Below, in pieces: positions 36,224 through 47,198 of a stretch of 64,000 bases of DNA. The notes beneath the pieces are model-generated. The model was not told the DNA's origin and did no database searches. It was given only the letters and a program-made list of their open reading frames with translations. Position numbers and translations under genes: made by a program. Each line of letters begins with the position of its first letter. Positions within the stretch are counted from its first letter, which is position 1. The DNA is taken from assembly GCA_965153455.1 (NCBI GenBank), contig OZ234496.1, forward strand, positions 2,666,001 to 2,730,000, given 5' to 3'. The stretch comes from Sphagnum compactum (taxonomy: Eukaryota > Bryophyta > Sphagnopsida > Sphagnales).

Positions 36224-37935
36224 CATGTATAAATTTAAGTTATTGGCTTATGCAATTTTATGTGGTGAATGTGTTTCATTTTTGTTAATTGGAACCCAAA
36301 TTGGAACCAAATTGTTAATTGCCAATTAGCCCCTAATTCTAGTTTCTTCTTAAAAAACTTTTTATTTTTCAAAAGTCTCGATTCCAATTTCAAATTTCCA
36401 CACAAAAAGTAGAACAAAGAACCTAGTTTTGAGTCCATTTATTAACGTGATTCAATTCTAGTTCTTATTCCAAAATTGATCCAAATATTAGACTGATTTC
36501 AATTCAATTTTTCACTAATTGGAATTGAAACTAAAACCAAAAGCTCTAACCCACCAAACCAAATACATGCTCCACATTGGTTAAAATATGTTTGGTTAGA
36601 GTTCAAAACATTCAACCACCAAGATGTTTTGAACATTCTTAATAAAGTGTAAAGTACATGAAGGCCATGCCGTGATATTGACATAGAAGTAAATTAATTA
36701 CGAGTGCAAAATTTATACATCACAATGTAAACATGGGATTGTAATATGTGCAATATGTTTCTATGCATCCTAACATGCATCCAATTAAAATTGTGTTGGT
36801 CCATATGTGGTCTAGTTGTGAATTGCAATGTGTCATATAATTTTTAAAAACAAGTTAAAAAATGCAATGTTTCATATAACGTTCCAATTTTTGTAGGTTG
36901 GGTAGAAATGCTCAACATAGCAACATTGAAATCCTCAATAAAATGTGTAGGACAAGATTGATGTGCTTTGATATAAAACTTAGTCACTATGTGTAGGAAG
37001 TTTATTAAACACATTGTAAGGGATTTGTAGATGGCTAGAAGATGCAATTCTTTTCATTTATTTAAATTGATTGATGTTGCAATGACTTTAACATTGTCAT
37101 GTGTATGCATATTTCATGGTGTAACAAGGCCATATTTTTATCATAATGCCATGAATATCATGACAAAACAAAATTCAATGTTTATATATTGTACCCAATT
37201 TATTGAATCTTGTGATGCTTTAATGTGAGTTTCATTCAAACATCATCCTCTTCGATCGCAAGGTCTGAGATGCTTGAATGTTATAATGCATTATTATGTC
37301 ATCATGATCTTGGTGTAAAGATCGAATATTCAATGATTGTACAATATAGTATGTTCCTCTAAGGTGTTTGAGGATATGTATCATTTAATTCATATCTAAC
37401 TAATGTTTGTAACCTTTTCATTGCATCAACCACCAACTTGTTCACTTGGAAAAAAAATTATTGTAGTCAATGCAACAAATTAAAAAAATATTTTGATCTG
37501 TAATGGATGTGTAAATAGCCACATCTCCATTTTCTTATCTTACAAGTGAAGCTTCCATGATATTTGCATTCATCAAAATATTTAAAAGGTGTTTGATGAA
37601 TAACATGGCAAATTCATGAGATTCATAAAAGGGACCACCTCGAAGTAAATATAGTAATGTCATTGGAGTCACAATCTCTTGCTTAGAGGACATAGAACAT
37701 ATCATGTTTGATATCCTTTGGCATCCTTTTACGTTAACATTTACATTGTCATGAAGGTTAAACTCTCGACCAACTTGTTTGTCAAATGCACTTAAATGGA
37801 GGGTAATTAAATTCTCAAACTCATTTTAGTTTTTGGTTGTATACTTCATAATGTAATATGTTACGTCAAGTCCATCTCCACCGATGAGGCAACATATGTC
37901 ATGATGCATTTGAATGTGGCACCGACTATTGGGAA

Positions 37936-38604
37936 CTACCCATTAATGTATTTGTTGCCAATTTGATGTTGTGGAATGATCTTGAAATTAACAGTGACCA
38001 CTATCAATGAAATGGTTGATTGGGGGAAAACAAAGTGGCACAATATTTCAAAATGCTTGTATGCAAACTTCTTGAAACAAGATTTTGAACGAACCCAAGA
38101 GTGGCTTTGGTGCCTTAATAATGTTAAGGTTAATACAATTGAGTCCACTTTGAAGGTGTTGAACTTTGCATTTAGAAAAGGTAACGAATCCGATACATTA
38201 ATGAAGTTTTCAATCTTAATGGGGTTGAAAGTTTCATGTTGAGTACCTATGAAGGTTACCAATTTGGTACTAGTTTGCTTCAAAAGATGTTCATTGGTGA
38301 AACAAGTTTTACGTGTAGGACAATTTATCGCAATAGGAGCACATGCATTTTGCTTGTGCCTTTTGAAAACATAAATAAGTAAGACTAGCACTTGGAGAGT
38401 ACCATCATAGTCAAGACAAATAGCCCCTTTCAAAATGGGTACTTCCATCTGGAGAAGTGTTGTTTGATGTGCAATGAGGCGGTTCATAAACAAGGAGTTT
38501 GGATTTTTAACAAGTTGTAGAAACTTAGTGGTAGTGGAGGTTCCCAAATCCTTGGGACTTCGTGGATGCAAAGAACCCTTTACAAAAGTTGAATAGTCCA
38601 CCAC
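37936..38604 (-). other. Unexplained 222-codon open frame
   Basis: A frame of 669 bases without a stop in AT-rich DNA, where stops are frequent. It opens MVDYSTFVKG from a non-ATG codon or from an upstream exon. I see no domain, signal peptide or membrane segment, and I do not recognise the family. It may be a fragment of a retroelement polyprotein or pure chance. It sits in a repeat-decayed interval with no neighbouring gene. Confidence 0.2.
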
Positions 38605-39284
38605 TTGGAGTAGGACATTGTAATTTTCTATCTCACCCCATTATTACATCAATGACAATATTCATGATCTAGTTGAAATATCAATCGTAAGTGACAAGAT
38701 TGTTGGCTGATATAATTGTTCATTTGCTCCATTCCTAATATGATCTTTACCAATTCAAAATTGTAATATCAAATAAACTAATTAACAAATGGCAATTCCT
38801 CACACGATAGTTCATATAGGTGTCTAGTGTGTCACCAATTATGTTAGGGTGATTTCCAATGACCAGCTTTGCAATATGGACACCACCATCCTACCAAGCT
38901 CATTTGAAACCTATCCTAATCCCAAAATTGAAACCCATCCTAAACCATCCACATTGAAACACATTAGAATACCATTATATTACATGTAATCATGTTTACA
39001 CCATGTATATAAATTCTTATTATATGTCCACCTTTAAGTGTAACCATTCATGGAACACACTTAATCCTTGGGGACATTGGACATCAATAATGCACCATTT
39101 AACCTTCATGAACTATCGAAGTTCAACACAATGGACCAATGCATTAAAGACCAAAAGTTTCACTCGACCAACAATTATACTATAAGGCCAATAATTCCCC
39201 CAAGCTAATCCACTAAATCAACAATTTCACCAATCTAATCTATTAGACTAATCGGCCAGCAAGTTTCAGTATAATGAATATATA

Positions 39285-39310
39285 GTGGAATGGGACAAGT
39301 CCCATTCCAC
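39285..39310. repeat. Near-perfect hairpin, 12-bp stem and 2-nt loop
   Basis: GTGGAATGGGAC (39285-39296) and GTCCCATTCCAC (39299-39310) are exact complements around AA. A further outside pair, TATAGTGGAAT (39281) and ATTCCACTATA (ending 39334), offers an alternative fold. It is likely the core of a small foldback element. Confidence 0.7.
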
Positions 39311-42300
39311 CAAACTCCATTAAATTCCACTATACATAATTATATAGGATTAATTTTGGTATAAACGATGAATATTTGGTGTCTCAAGTGGACAAGAATG
39401 GAGTTTAGTGGCGCAAGTTGGTGCACTGTGGAATCTTAGTGGGGTCTTTCCGAAGCATTCTAGTTCACTACCATTTTCATTGAAATCTCCGACAATCCAC
39501 TCTATTGGAGCTAGCCCAATTTGAGTGGAATGTTCAATGGATTGGGGACATGTTCTATAGTAGCGAAGAGTTGTAATGTCCACAAGTTTGTATCATGGGT
39601 TGTTAGATTTATAGAAATCCAAGATATTAGTAGATGCAACATTGCAAACTAAATATTTCTTTGTAGTCATAATGAATCCAACTAATGTTAGGGCCTCGAC
39701 AATTGAAACTTTGAAACACCCCATTGTTGGAATGTTGGCAAGGAGAAGGGCTACAAGTGGGGATGGTGTTATAACAAATGCATAGCCTTGCGAATGAATT
39801 GTATGATTTCATTTCGACTTCACAATAGATGACCATACATTATTTTGGGCCAATGTTGTCATAGCCAATTCTATCATGGTCAGAATTTTTATTATTTTTT
39901 TGGAAGTATTCCTATATACACCCTATTTGTAATGGCAAATTGGGGTGGCCAATTGTATGAAGTTTTTCAAAGTTCAAAACATGTACAAACTGAGAGTTGT
40001 GAAGAGTTTGACAATGAAGGTGGATGTGACAAAATCCCCCTACTTGATAATAACATACCTTCAAGAATCTTGCATGGGCTTTGAAGCGCATAATGATTTC
40101 AAAGAATTGGTGGGAGGTTTGCATGAGGTTGTAATTTTCGCCTCATGAGTTCTTGAGGTAATTCATTTGGGAAGTACTTATTTATGCAAGGATGACATGG
40201 GAACAAGATTATCATAAACAATACAAATTGATTTGTCCATTATTGTTGAATTAAACACAATTTAACCATATCATATATTTGATGAAGGCAAGGTGATTGG
40301 ACAAGACCAATAACATTTTCAACATCCAATGATAAGTTGACATGTGTAATCTTTAGACATTTTATTTTTTGGTTTTCGTTACACGTTGATTTTGAATATA
40401 TGTTTTCAATTGTTCAAGTCGTTGTTTTCAAGTTGCAAGAAATTCTTCTACATATTTCTTGTGTGCATAATTGTTTCGTTTATTTAGTTAACATTCATAT
40501 TTTATAAATGATTCATTTGCACTTCATTTACACATTTGATTTCATTGCAACTCTAGGCAATGTTCACGAATCATACACGATTTAGATGAATCCATTGAAT
40601 TTTAAATGTGCGCACAAAAAGAAATTGAATTAATTGTAGCAATTAACTTTAATTGTGTTCATGCTTATTTTCAAGTTGTTTTCAAATTAAATTAAGGTCC
40701 AATTCTTCACAAACACAAAATTCTATAAACATGAATGTAAACTAAATTAATTCATGTATATTGTAGATTGATGTAACCCAATCTACAATATGTATTCATA
40801 TGATTGCATTAACATTAAGATGAAGAGACATATCTCTTTTGATTTATGCTATCTACATGCTATTATAATATTCATGAATTCATGAAATTCATTGTTTATA
40901 ATGTTACACATTGTATGCATGGTTTGTTTTAAATCTTGGGATATACAAATCTTGATGATATTTTTTTAAAATTAGCAAATATTGTTGACTTTATACTACC
41001 AAAAAAAAAGAATAAAATTGATTTGGTCTCAAAGATGTCTAAATAATCAAATCTAAACATCAAAACAAGGAAAATGAATAAGGCATGTTGCAATTTAACT
41101 TCACTACCCACATTGACATGAAAAGGCACATGCTGGTTATTTCATTGGTGTTTTGACCATGCTTAAAATGATTTAAAATAAATAATTATTTTCCTTAACA
41201 ATTCACCCCAAGTCTAGATAAGGTTCAAGGAGCAGCATTTTGTTTTCTTTTTGAAGATTTTGCACATCATTTTGAAACTCTTTTTGGCTAGAGCAAGATT
41301 TGTTAAATGTTTTTTAAAATCACATTGTGTGAAAATATTTTTAATTTGCGCAATTAAAAATAAATTGGAGATTTGTGTAAAGTGTTTTAAGAAATTCAAC
41401 ATTACAAAGAATGAAACTAAAATAAGGGAATTGTGGTAGGAAACACAAACATACTTGACATTTTGAAAATTTTGTGTGTTCTCCTCAAGCGCTTCCAACA
41501 AGTAAGACTTCACATGAGCATTGTTTACAATAATGACACAAAACCTTCAACAAGGGCACGATCCTTTCATCTTCACAACAATAACACAATCTTGCCCCCT
41601 CCATGTATGTGTACTTTTACAACATTTTAACAATGTGTTCAAGGATAAAGTGTTAACATGATGTTGGTACAATCATTGATATGATGTTGTGATGGCATTG
41701 TAATACAATGTTGATGATGAAGGGGACAAGTTTGTGATGCATATTGGTGATGAACTTTCTAACCTTGACAACAATGGAAATTTCGAAAACTTCAATTATG
41801 CTCTTTAACTTCATGCAATTAATATCAAGATGCAAAAGCTTCAAGATGATTAGGATGAAATGACATGTTTCACATGCATTTTTTAGTCATCATAATGACA
41901 TTTTCAAAGACTTCCAAAGTCTTTGCTTGAAATCAAAATGCATTTATGTCATGAATCTTATTTTGAGAACTCATTGCTCCCAAAAAATTTAACCAAATCA
42001 AACATGTGAATACCATATTGTGTAGCTTTCATCAAAAGTTTTCCATTTCCATCTCAAGATTTTTAATTGGACTTGATTGTTTTCAAATGGACAATTTGTG
42101 ACATAACTCTTCAAATAAACATTTAAGTCTTTAAAAACAACTCTACTTGGCAAATGCAAGTCCCTTGTGTTGCATCATGTATGTCGAGTGCTCCTATGTT
42201 GGCACCTATAACCATCACTATCACCACACTCACAACACATAACATAGAAATACCCTAAATGGTACACCACACCCATAGTTTTTATGTTACAATTTTTTTG

Positions 42301-43846
42301 TTATGTAAATGTTTTGGTTTTATATGTTTTGAATTTGGATTCCTAGACCCAAAAAAAAAATGTGATGATGTCATTGTAGTTTCAACTTATTAGTGATATG
42401 CGTGGTGTTGGGATTCGATAAGGTAAACATAAAATGTCAACAAATTTAATGAATTAAATTTTTTCCAAATTAAGGTGATTTTTTCACTTATAGATACCTT
42501 CTTTATACCAACCTTAAGATAATCACCTTCCCTTGGGTGAAGGCAAACCTCCAATGCATTCTTGCTAGATAGGGTGAAAATAAGGTGCTATTGAAATGTT
42601 GATGTGTTTAATAAACCAATTAAATGGGTAGCCAAAAAGATTTGCAAGTAGCCAACATATAATTACTTTGATATTACCCATAGTTATATCAAAATAAAAG
42701 AATAACATGCCCTAGATTGGTGCATGTGGGTCTTCATAGTTAACCACACCTATAATGATGCACTTTTATTTGTGGGATGGATTAGGCTATCTTAGACACA
42801 AGCTAGTGATCTAACATGATCATTTCCCATGTCATTGTTGTCCAAGCGATAGTATGTCCCCATTTATTTGGTGGCAACAATGGAACTTTCTATCAAAAGA
42901 AAATCAATTTTCAAAATTTTGAAGTATTCCAAAAAAAAATAAAAATCCCTCCTTTAATTTGTGATAATTGTGATATTATGTTTTGTGCCAAAGATTACAG
43001 CAACAAGTGATAGAACACTAAAAGCTGTGCTATTATATTAACCCAAACAAATACAATTTCCTTATAACATAGATCTAGACCTTCTTGATTAAGGCAGAAA
43101 CATGGCCCAAACATTGTAAATTATTAGCAGTATGAATTCATAGATTTATTATGTGCTAATTCACAATGAGGTAGGAGACTTTAGATGGAAAATGAAAATT
43201 TGTAGTTAGATTGGTTTGTGTAAATTGCATACATGAATTTGAAGTGTAATGTTGTTAAGATATGAAAGTTTGAAAATAAACTTTTGAATCTTAATTTTCC
43301 CACAATATAATTATGAAAACACATGAGTAACCACATCAAGTTCCCCGAGCCATGACATGCAAAAATGCTTGCAAATTTATATAAGGTACCAAGATATTTA
43401 CTAGGTAATAAGAAGAGAATGATTTCTCTCTTTGTTACATTGAACCTTGAAGGTTTCATTCCATCAATATAATGTCATTTATGATAAATACTATCAATAA
43501 AAAATAGTTTTAAAAAATGCTACCAAATTAAAAATTAAAGTGAAAATTATTCATATGAAATTTTCTTGTGTTTTTTCTTATAATTGTCTAAACCACAAAC
43601 TTGAATCAATTTATGACAAAATATTGTTCTTCATCAAAATTAAAAATAGATCATGATTCTACCTACTACTTGCAATATGATTAAATTAATGTTCTTTAAA
43701 ACCCATTTCACAACCTCTTGTTTTTAAAAATTCGTTTTCCTTCCTTTCCCATCCCAATAATGCATACTCCCACTCCCAAGTTATGTTTTATTTTTCAATT
43801 ATTTTTAATTTATTTTATTAAAAAAAATTGGGGTCAATTTTGTGGA

Positions 43847-43953
43847 GTAGCCAAAAGTGGTGATCATCCATGGGAAGTAATATTCAAATTTGGTTACAAG
43901 CTAAATATGAAAGTAAAAACTTTTAAAGGCCTTCTATATTTTTGGCTACCTAC
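43847..43953 (-). repeat. Short dispersed repeat family D, inverted copy
   Basis: Starts GTAGCCAAAAGTGG and ends TATTTTTGGCTACCTAC. Read on the minus strand it begins GTAGGTAGCCAAAAATATAG, close to the copy at 8942 (GTAGGTAGCCAAAAATACAG). Confidence 0.65.
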
Positions 43954-44160
43954 TTGAACCATTTCTATAAATTTGGCGATTTTTCTTAAATATTGGTTGA
44001 TTTTCGGCTGTTGAAAATCTCAAAAAAGCATAGGATTTTAGCACTTTTAATTTTTTTATTTCTCTTTTTGGCTATATATATCCAGCCCCCAAAAAAAGGG
44101 CTACGGGCCCCCCAACTCCCCCGAAAAAAACATCAAAATTTGAAAATGTGAGGCCAAAGA

Positions 44161-45096
44161 GTGCAAATGGGTCAGATTCCGTCGCATAATATGCGTCCTA
44201 AAAGTACGGTTCCATTTTCCAGCGCGCTGTGCAAGTCTCTCGTTCCTCCGCTGTCGCTGCGGCGCTCGCTCTCGCGTCTCTCTCGCCCGCGCAATTCGCA
44301 GCTCTTTTCTCTCCCGTCGTCATCCTCCAGACTGATGAGCAACTTGTACGCGGGACGGGAGGCTAAGAGACTAAGGTCCTTTTAAGAAATTAGATCGCGT
44401 TTGTATTTTAAAAAATAATTTTACCTGTTTTTTTTTGGGATAGAATTATGTTTAGATATCTCAATGTGTTTGCAGGATTGATAATTGATCTCTTTTCGAG
44501 CGACGGTCCGTTCCTCCCTCTGTATGTGTCTCGGCTTTTGGTTCGAATCGAGCGCGTGGAGACGCCATTCTTCGGTTTCTTTCTTTTCCTTTGGAGGGGG
44601 TTTTCTTAGACTTGGATTTTTTTTTATTCGTCTGCAGGTTTAAACAACTTTGATGTGACTGCATTTGGAGAAGGCGAGGATTATTACGATCGCGTGTTAT
44701 GTGTGGGGGAGGTGGGAGGAAAACGTTTTTTGATCTTTTTTCTTTCTCTCTTCGAGTTTTACGGGAGTTCTTGAACTTGCCTTCTCTTTGGCTGATTCTT
44801 CTACAGGATTTGAGTTTTTTTTCTTCTTTTCTTTTTGGAAGTTGAATCTCCGATTTGAGTTTCACATTAATAGACTCGTTTCAAGGCCGTTTTTCCCGTG
44901 TGGATGCTCAACGTGAATGATGACGGAAACTCGGTTGTCGAAAACGACATTGTTTGAGTGAGATGTGAGAGCTATTATCTCCCCAGCGATTAGGGAGAAC
45001 AGCGCAGTGGTTTGCGACCGGAAGTTCCTTTTGCAGTTCTGGAAGCTGATAAAGATTGCATCAGAAACTGCTCAGCAATCCTGCAAGAAACTGGAG
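44161..45096. promoter_or_regulatory. CpG-rich promoter/leader region of the composite locus
   Basis: Base composition changes abruptly at about 44160. The stretch 44180-44360 is dense in CpG and CTCTCG-type pyrimidine repeats, then T/C-rich to about 44880. The 74-codon frame at 44161-44385 is arginine/serine-rich in the manner of such DNA and is not called. The last part (about 45030-45096) resembles the UEV1 leader: CAGTTCTGGAAGCTGAT here, CAATTCTGGAAGCTTGT before UEV1. Confidence 0.5.
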
Positions 45097-46260
45097 ATGA
45101 AGCCCGCCGGTTCCGTTCTTGGTAAGGCCACGGCGCATTGAATTCAGTGCCAGGACGCTCGCATCGCAGGTATTATTGACGCTCCTGTACAAACATTTTT
45201 GAAAATTGTTTGATCTATTTTCTTGATGTATGGAGCTATCTCGTTATCAGCGCTTTTACCGGATATATGCTAAAACAGATGTTGGCGTGTTCCCTGTCGA
45301 AAACATTGCTTGCACGTTGGAGACGAAGAAACTAATTCGGTCCATCAGAGCTCTTTAGAGGTTTGAGGAGGCCTGATCTGCAAGTTTGTGGTAAAAGATT
45401 TCTTGGATTTACACATATACAGAAGAAAGAAAGAAAGCCAACCACACAGATGCTAAGATCTCTCCAACCAGCTATGCAAGACTTCCAAACAAAATTCCTC
45501 TACAGTTTGTGGAACTCAGTAGCTATTTTTCTTCGATCTAGAGAGTCTTTCTTATTCTGGTCAAGAGCTCTCCAATCAGGCTCTGCAAGGCTTCCAAACA
45601 AAATTCCTCTACAGTTTGTGGAACTCAGTAGCTAATTTTCTCCGATTACAAAGCCTTTCTTAGTCTGGTCATAAGCGCATCAATAGATGCCAAGAATTCT
45701 CCAATCGGGCTTGCAAGACTTCCAAACAAAAGTGCTCTACAGTCTGTCGAACTCGAAGCTAATTTTCTCCGATCTGTAGTCTTTCTGATTCTGGTCATAA
45801 GCCCATCAATAGATGCCAAGATCTCTCCAATCAGGCTCTTCAGGACTTCCAAAGAAAATTACTCTACAGTCTGTGGACCCCGAGCAGCTATTTTTCTCCG
45901 ATCTAGTCTTTCTCATTCTGCTCATAGGAGCATCAATAGATGCCCAAGGCTCTCCATCAGGCTTTGCAAGACTTCCAAAGAAAATTGCGCTACAAACGCC
46001 CAGAGTCAAGTTTCTTATTCTGCTCATATTAGCATCAATTTCAGTTCACCGTTAGAAAGGATCTCAAGCGAGCGTCACTCCTGACTCGACTGCGCTGTTT
46101 TCAATAATATTTGAGGCTGTTCTTGAAGTCGCGTTTGCTTAATTTTCTTCTCCTCTGTTGTTGTAGTTTCGAGACGCAAGTTTCGAGCACTGGAAGAAGA
46201 CATGGAACCCTGAACATTCGAGACGGGGACGATGTTTTCATGAGCTTCATTGGCAGCAGG
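45097..46260 (+). pseudogene. Decayed partial copy of UEV1 (exon 1, intron 1, exon 2)
   Basis: The exon-1-like piece 45097-45121 is 25 nt and ends at a GT donor, exactly as UEV1 exon 1 (51109-51133). It reads MKPAGSVL against MNTGSSVV. The intron start and a GAAGAAACTA...GAGGAGG block (45326-45371; UEV1 51270-51329) are also shared. The exon-2-like piece starts after the AG at 46165-46166. It gives VSRRKFRALEE against UEV1 [10 protein letters not shown] (split first codon), then hits TGA at 46211. GGGGACGATGTTTTCATG (46228) matches GGGGACGATGTGTTCATG of UEV1 exon 2 (51552). Nothing equivalent to exons 3-4 follows, so no UEV fold could be made. It may now serve as a leader for the frame that starts at 46299. 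Confidence 0.75.
45455..46036. repeat. Tandem repeat, about 127-bp unit, five copies
   Basis: The anchor ACTTCCAAA (copy 2: GCTTCCAAA) recurs at about 45481, 45590, 45718, 45845 and 45971, with spacings near 109, 128, 127 and 126. Each unit also holds CTCTCCAATCAGGCT, CTCTACAGT, TTTTCTCCGAT and a CATCAATAGATGCC block. Copy 2 lacks that last block, which explains its shorter length. A period not divisible by three argues against coding. The array sits inside the intron-1 equivalent of the decayed UEV1 copy. Confidence 0.88.
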
Positions 46261-46298
46261 CTCTCGAAAGCTCACCAGACCGAATCGCGTTGCGAGCA

Positions 46299-47198
46299 AT
46301 GGCTCATTTTTCTTCCAATCTAGTAGGACGCCAAAGTTCTCGCCAAATGTGCAGCAGCGTGGATCGTCATCAAGTCATGGCCGTTTCAGAGGCGGCATCA
46401 TCATCTTCCTTGCTTTCGATGACGAATGTCGGTTGGCCTCTAGGCCTTGAAGCCGCCTGCATATCGATGCGCGAGGGAGGAGGACCTGTCCAATTTCTCA
46501 ACACGTATAACCCGCCATATTTCTCTGATCTGAGTGCGACGACGTCTGATGACTCTGAATTCGACACGGAAAGCCATTCTTCCGACTCCTCATCATTCTG
46601 CAAAGACTCCAGACGGATTACACTGGCGAGCCTCATTGGCCTCCCCCTTGATTCTTTCAGGTACTTAGGCGACACGTTCGGGATCATGTCCATTCGGAGC
46701 ACCGACAGCCGGTTTGAAAGCTCCAGTGTCTTGAGCACCAGGAAACCTCGACGACGCTCCTGTGGGGTCTTCAGAGACTTTGTTGAATTATGCATTTGCA
46801 GAGTTCAAGCGGACTTCGGATCGATCATATGCAAGAGTTCCAATGTGCAATCGTTTTCAGTCTCAGAAATCTCGCAAATCAGCTTGGATCAAGAGAGAAG
46901 CTCGACTATACGTCCGAGTTCAAGGGACCCAAAGCTATTTGTCAATGCCGTGTACGAGGAATCTTCTCTTCCCCGAAGCAAAAGGTTTGAATGGAACCCT
47001 CTCTTTGTTGAATCGGATGTAGCGGCGGCATCCGAGGCCGATTCCCTGGATCATGAGGGTCATGCAATAAGGAAACTGGATGACAAGTTACTCATTTCTT
47101 CTTCTGCCGCTGCATCCGCCATTCTACCTTATGGCAATGCTCCACGAGAGCACATTGTCGAAGATGCAGCCAGCACGCCGCCTCCTTTTGATCTGTGA
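46299..47198 (+). CDS. Plant serine-rich protein of unknown function (WPLGL / DTES / ITLASLIGL motifs)
   Basis: 299 codons from the first ATG; the frame runs to 46290 only through a TTG. Near the N-terminus are GWPLGL (about residue 46), a serine/aspartate stretch with SEFDTES (about 87-93) and ITLASLIGL (about 107-115). This order recalls an uncharacterised plant family with WPLGL, SDLDTES and SITLGSLIG, but I rely on memory of the pattern. The rest is Ser-, Glu- and Arg-rich without domain, signal peptide or membrane segment. It begins 86 bases after the stop in the UEV1-like remnant, so its leader may come from the duplicated UEV1 promoter. A spliced 23-codon upstream frame could precede it. 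G+C content and the long open frame support coding; function is unknown. Confidence 0.6.
   Translation: MAHFSSNLVGRQSSRQMCSSVDRHQVMAVSEAASSSSLLSMTNVGWPLGLEAACISMREGGGPVQFLNTYNPPYFSDLSATTSDDSEFDTESHSSDSSSFCKDSRRITLASLIGLPLDSFRYLGDTFGIMSIRSTDSRFESSSVLSTRKPRRRSCGVFRDFVELCICRVQADFGSIICKSSNVQSFSVSEISQISLDQERSSTIRPSSRDPKLFVNAVYEESSLPRSKRFEWNPLFVESDVAAASEADSLDHEGHAIRKLDDKLLISSSAAASAILPYGNAPREHIVEDAASTPPPFDL

Larger units (their letters stand above)
36224..44160. other. Long AT-rich gene-poor interval
   Basis: No gene I can name. About 36230-36560 has recurring AATTGGAA/AATTCCAATT phrases, perhaps an old repeat. A 222-codon minus-strand frame (37936-38604) and a hairpin (39285-39310) are listed separately. 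A family D repeat is at 43847-43953. The remainder is probably eroded transposon sequence. Confidence 0.5.

Noticed and set aside
44161-44865. Arginine/serine-rich and lysine-rich frames on both strands
   Set aside because: They follow from CpG- and pyrimidine-rich leader DNA and match no family.
45363-46027. Several overlapping frames on both strands across the 127-bp array
   Set aside because: They exist because a stop-poor unit is repeated; the period changes frame from copy to copy.
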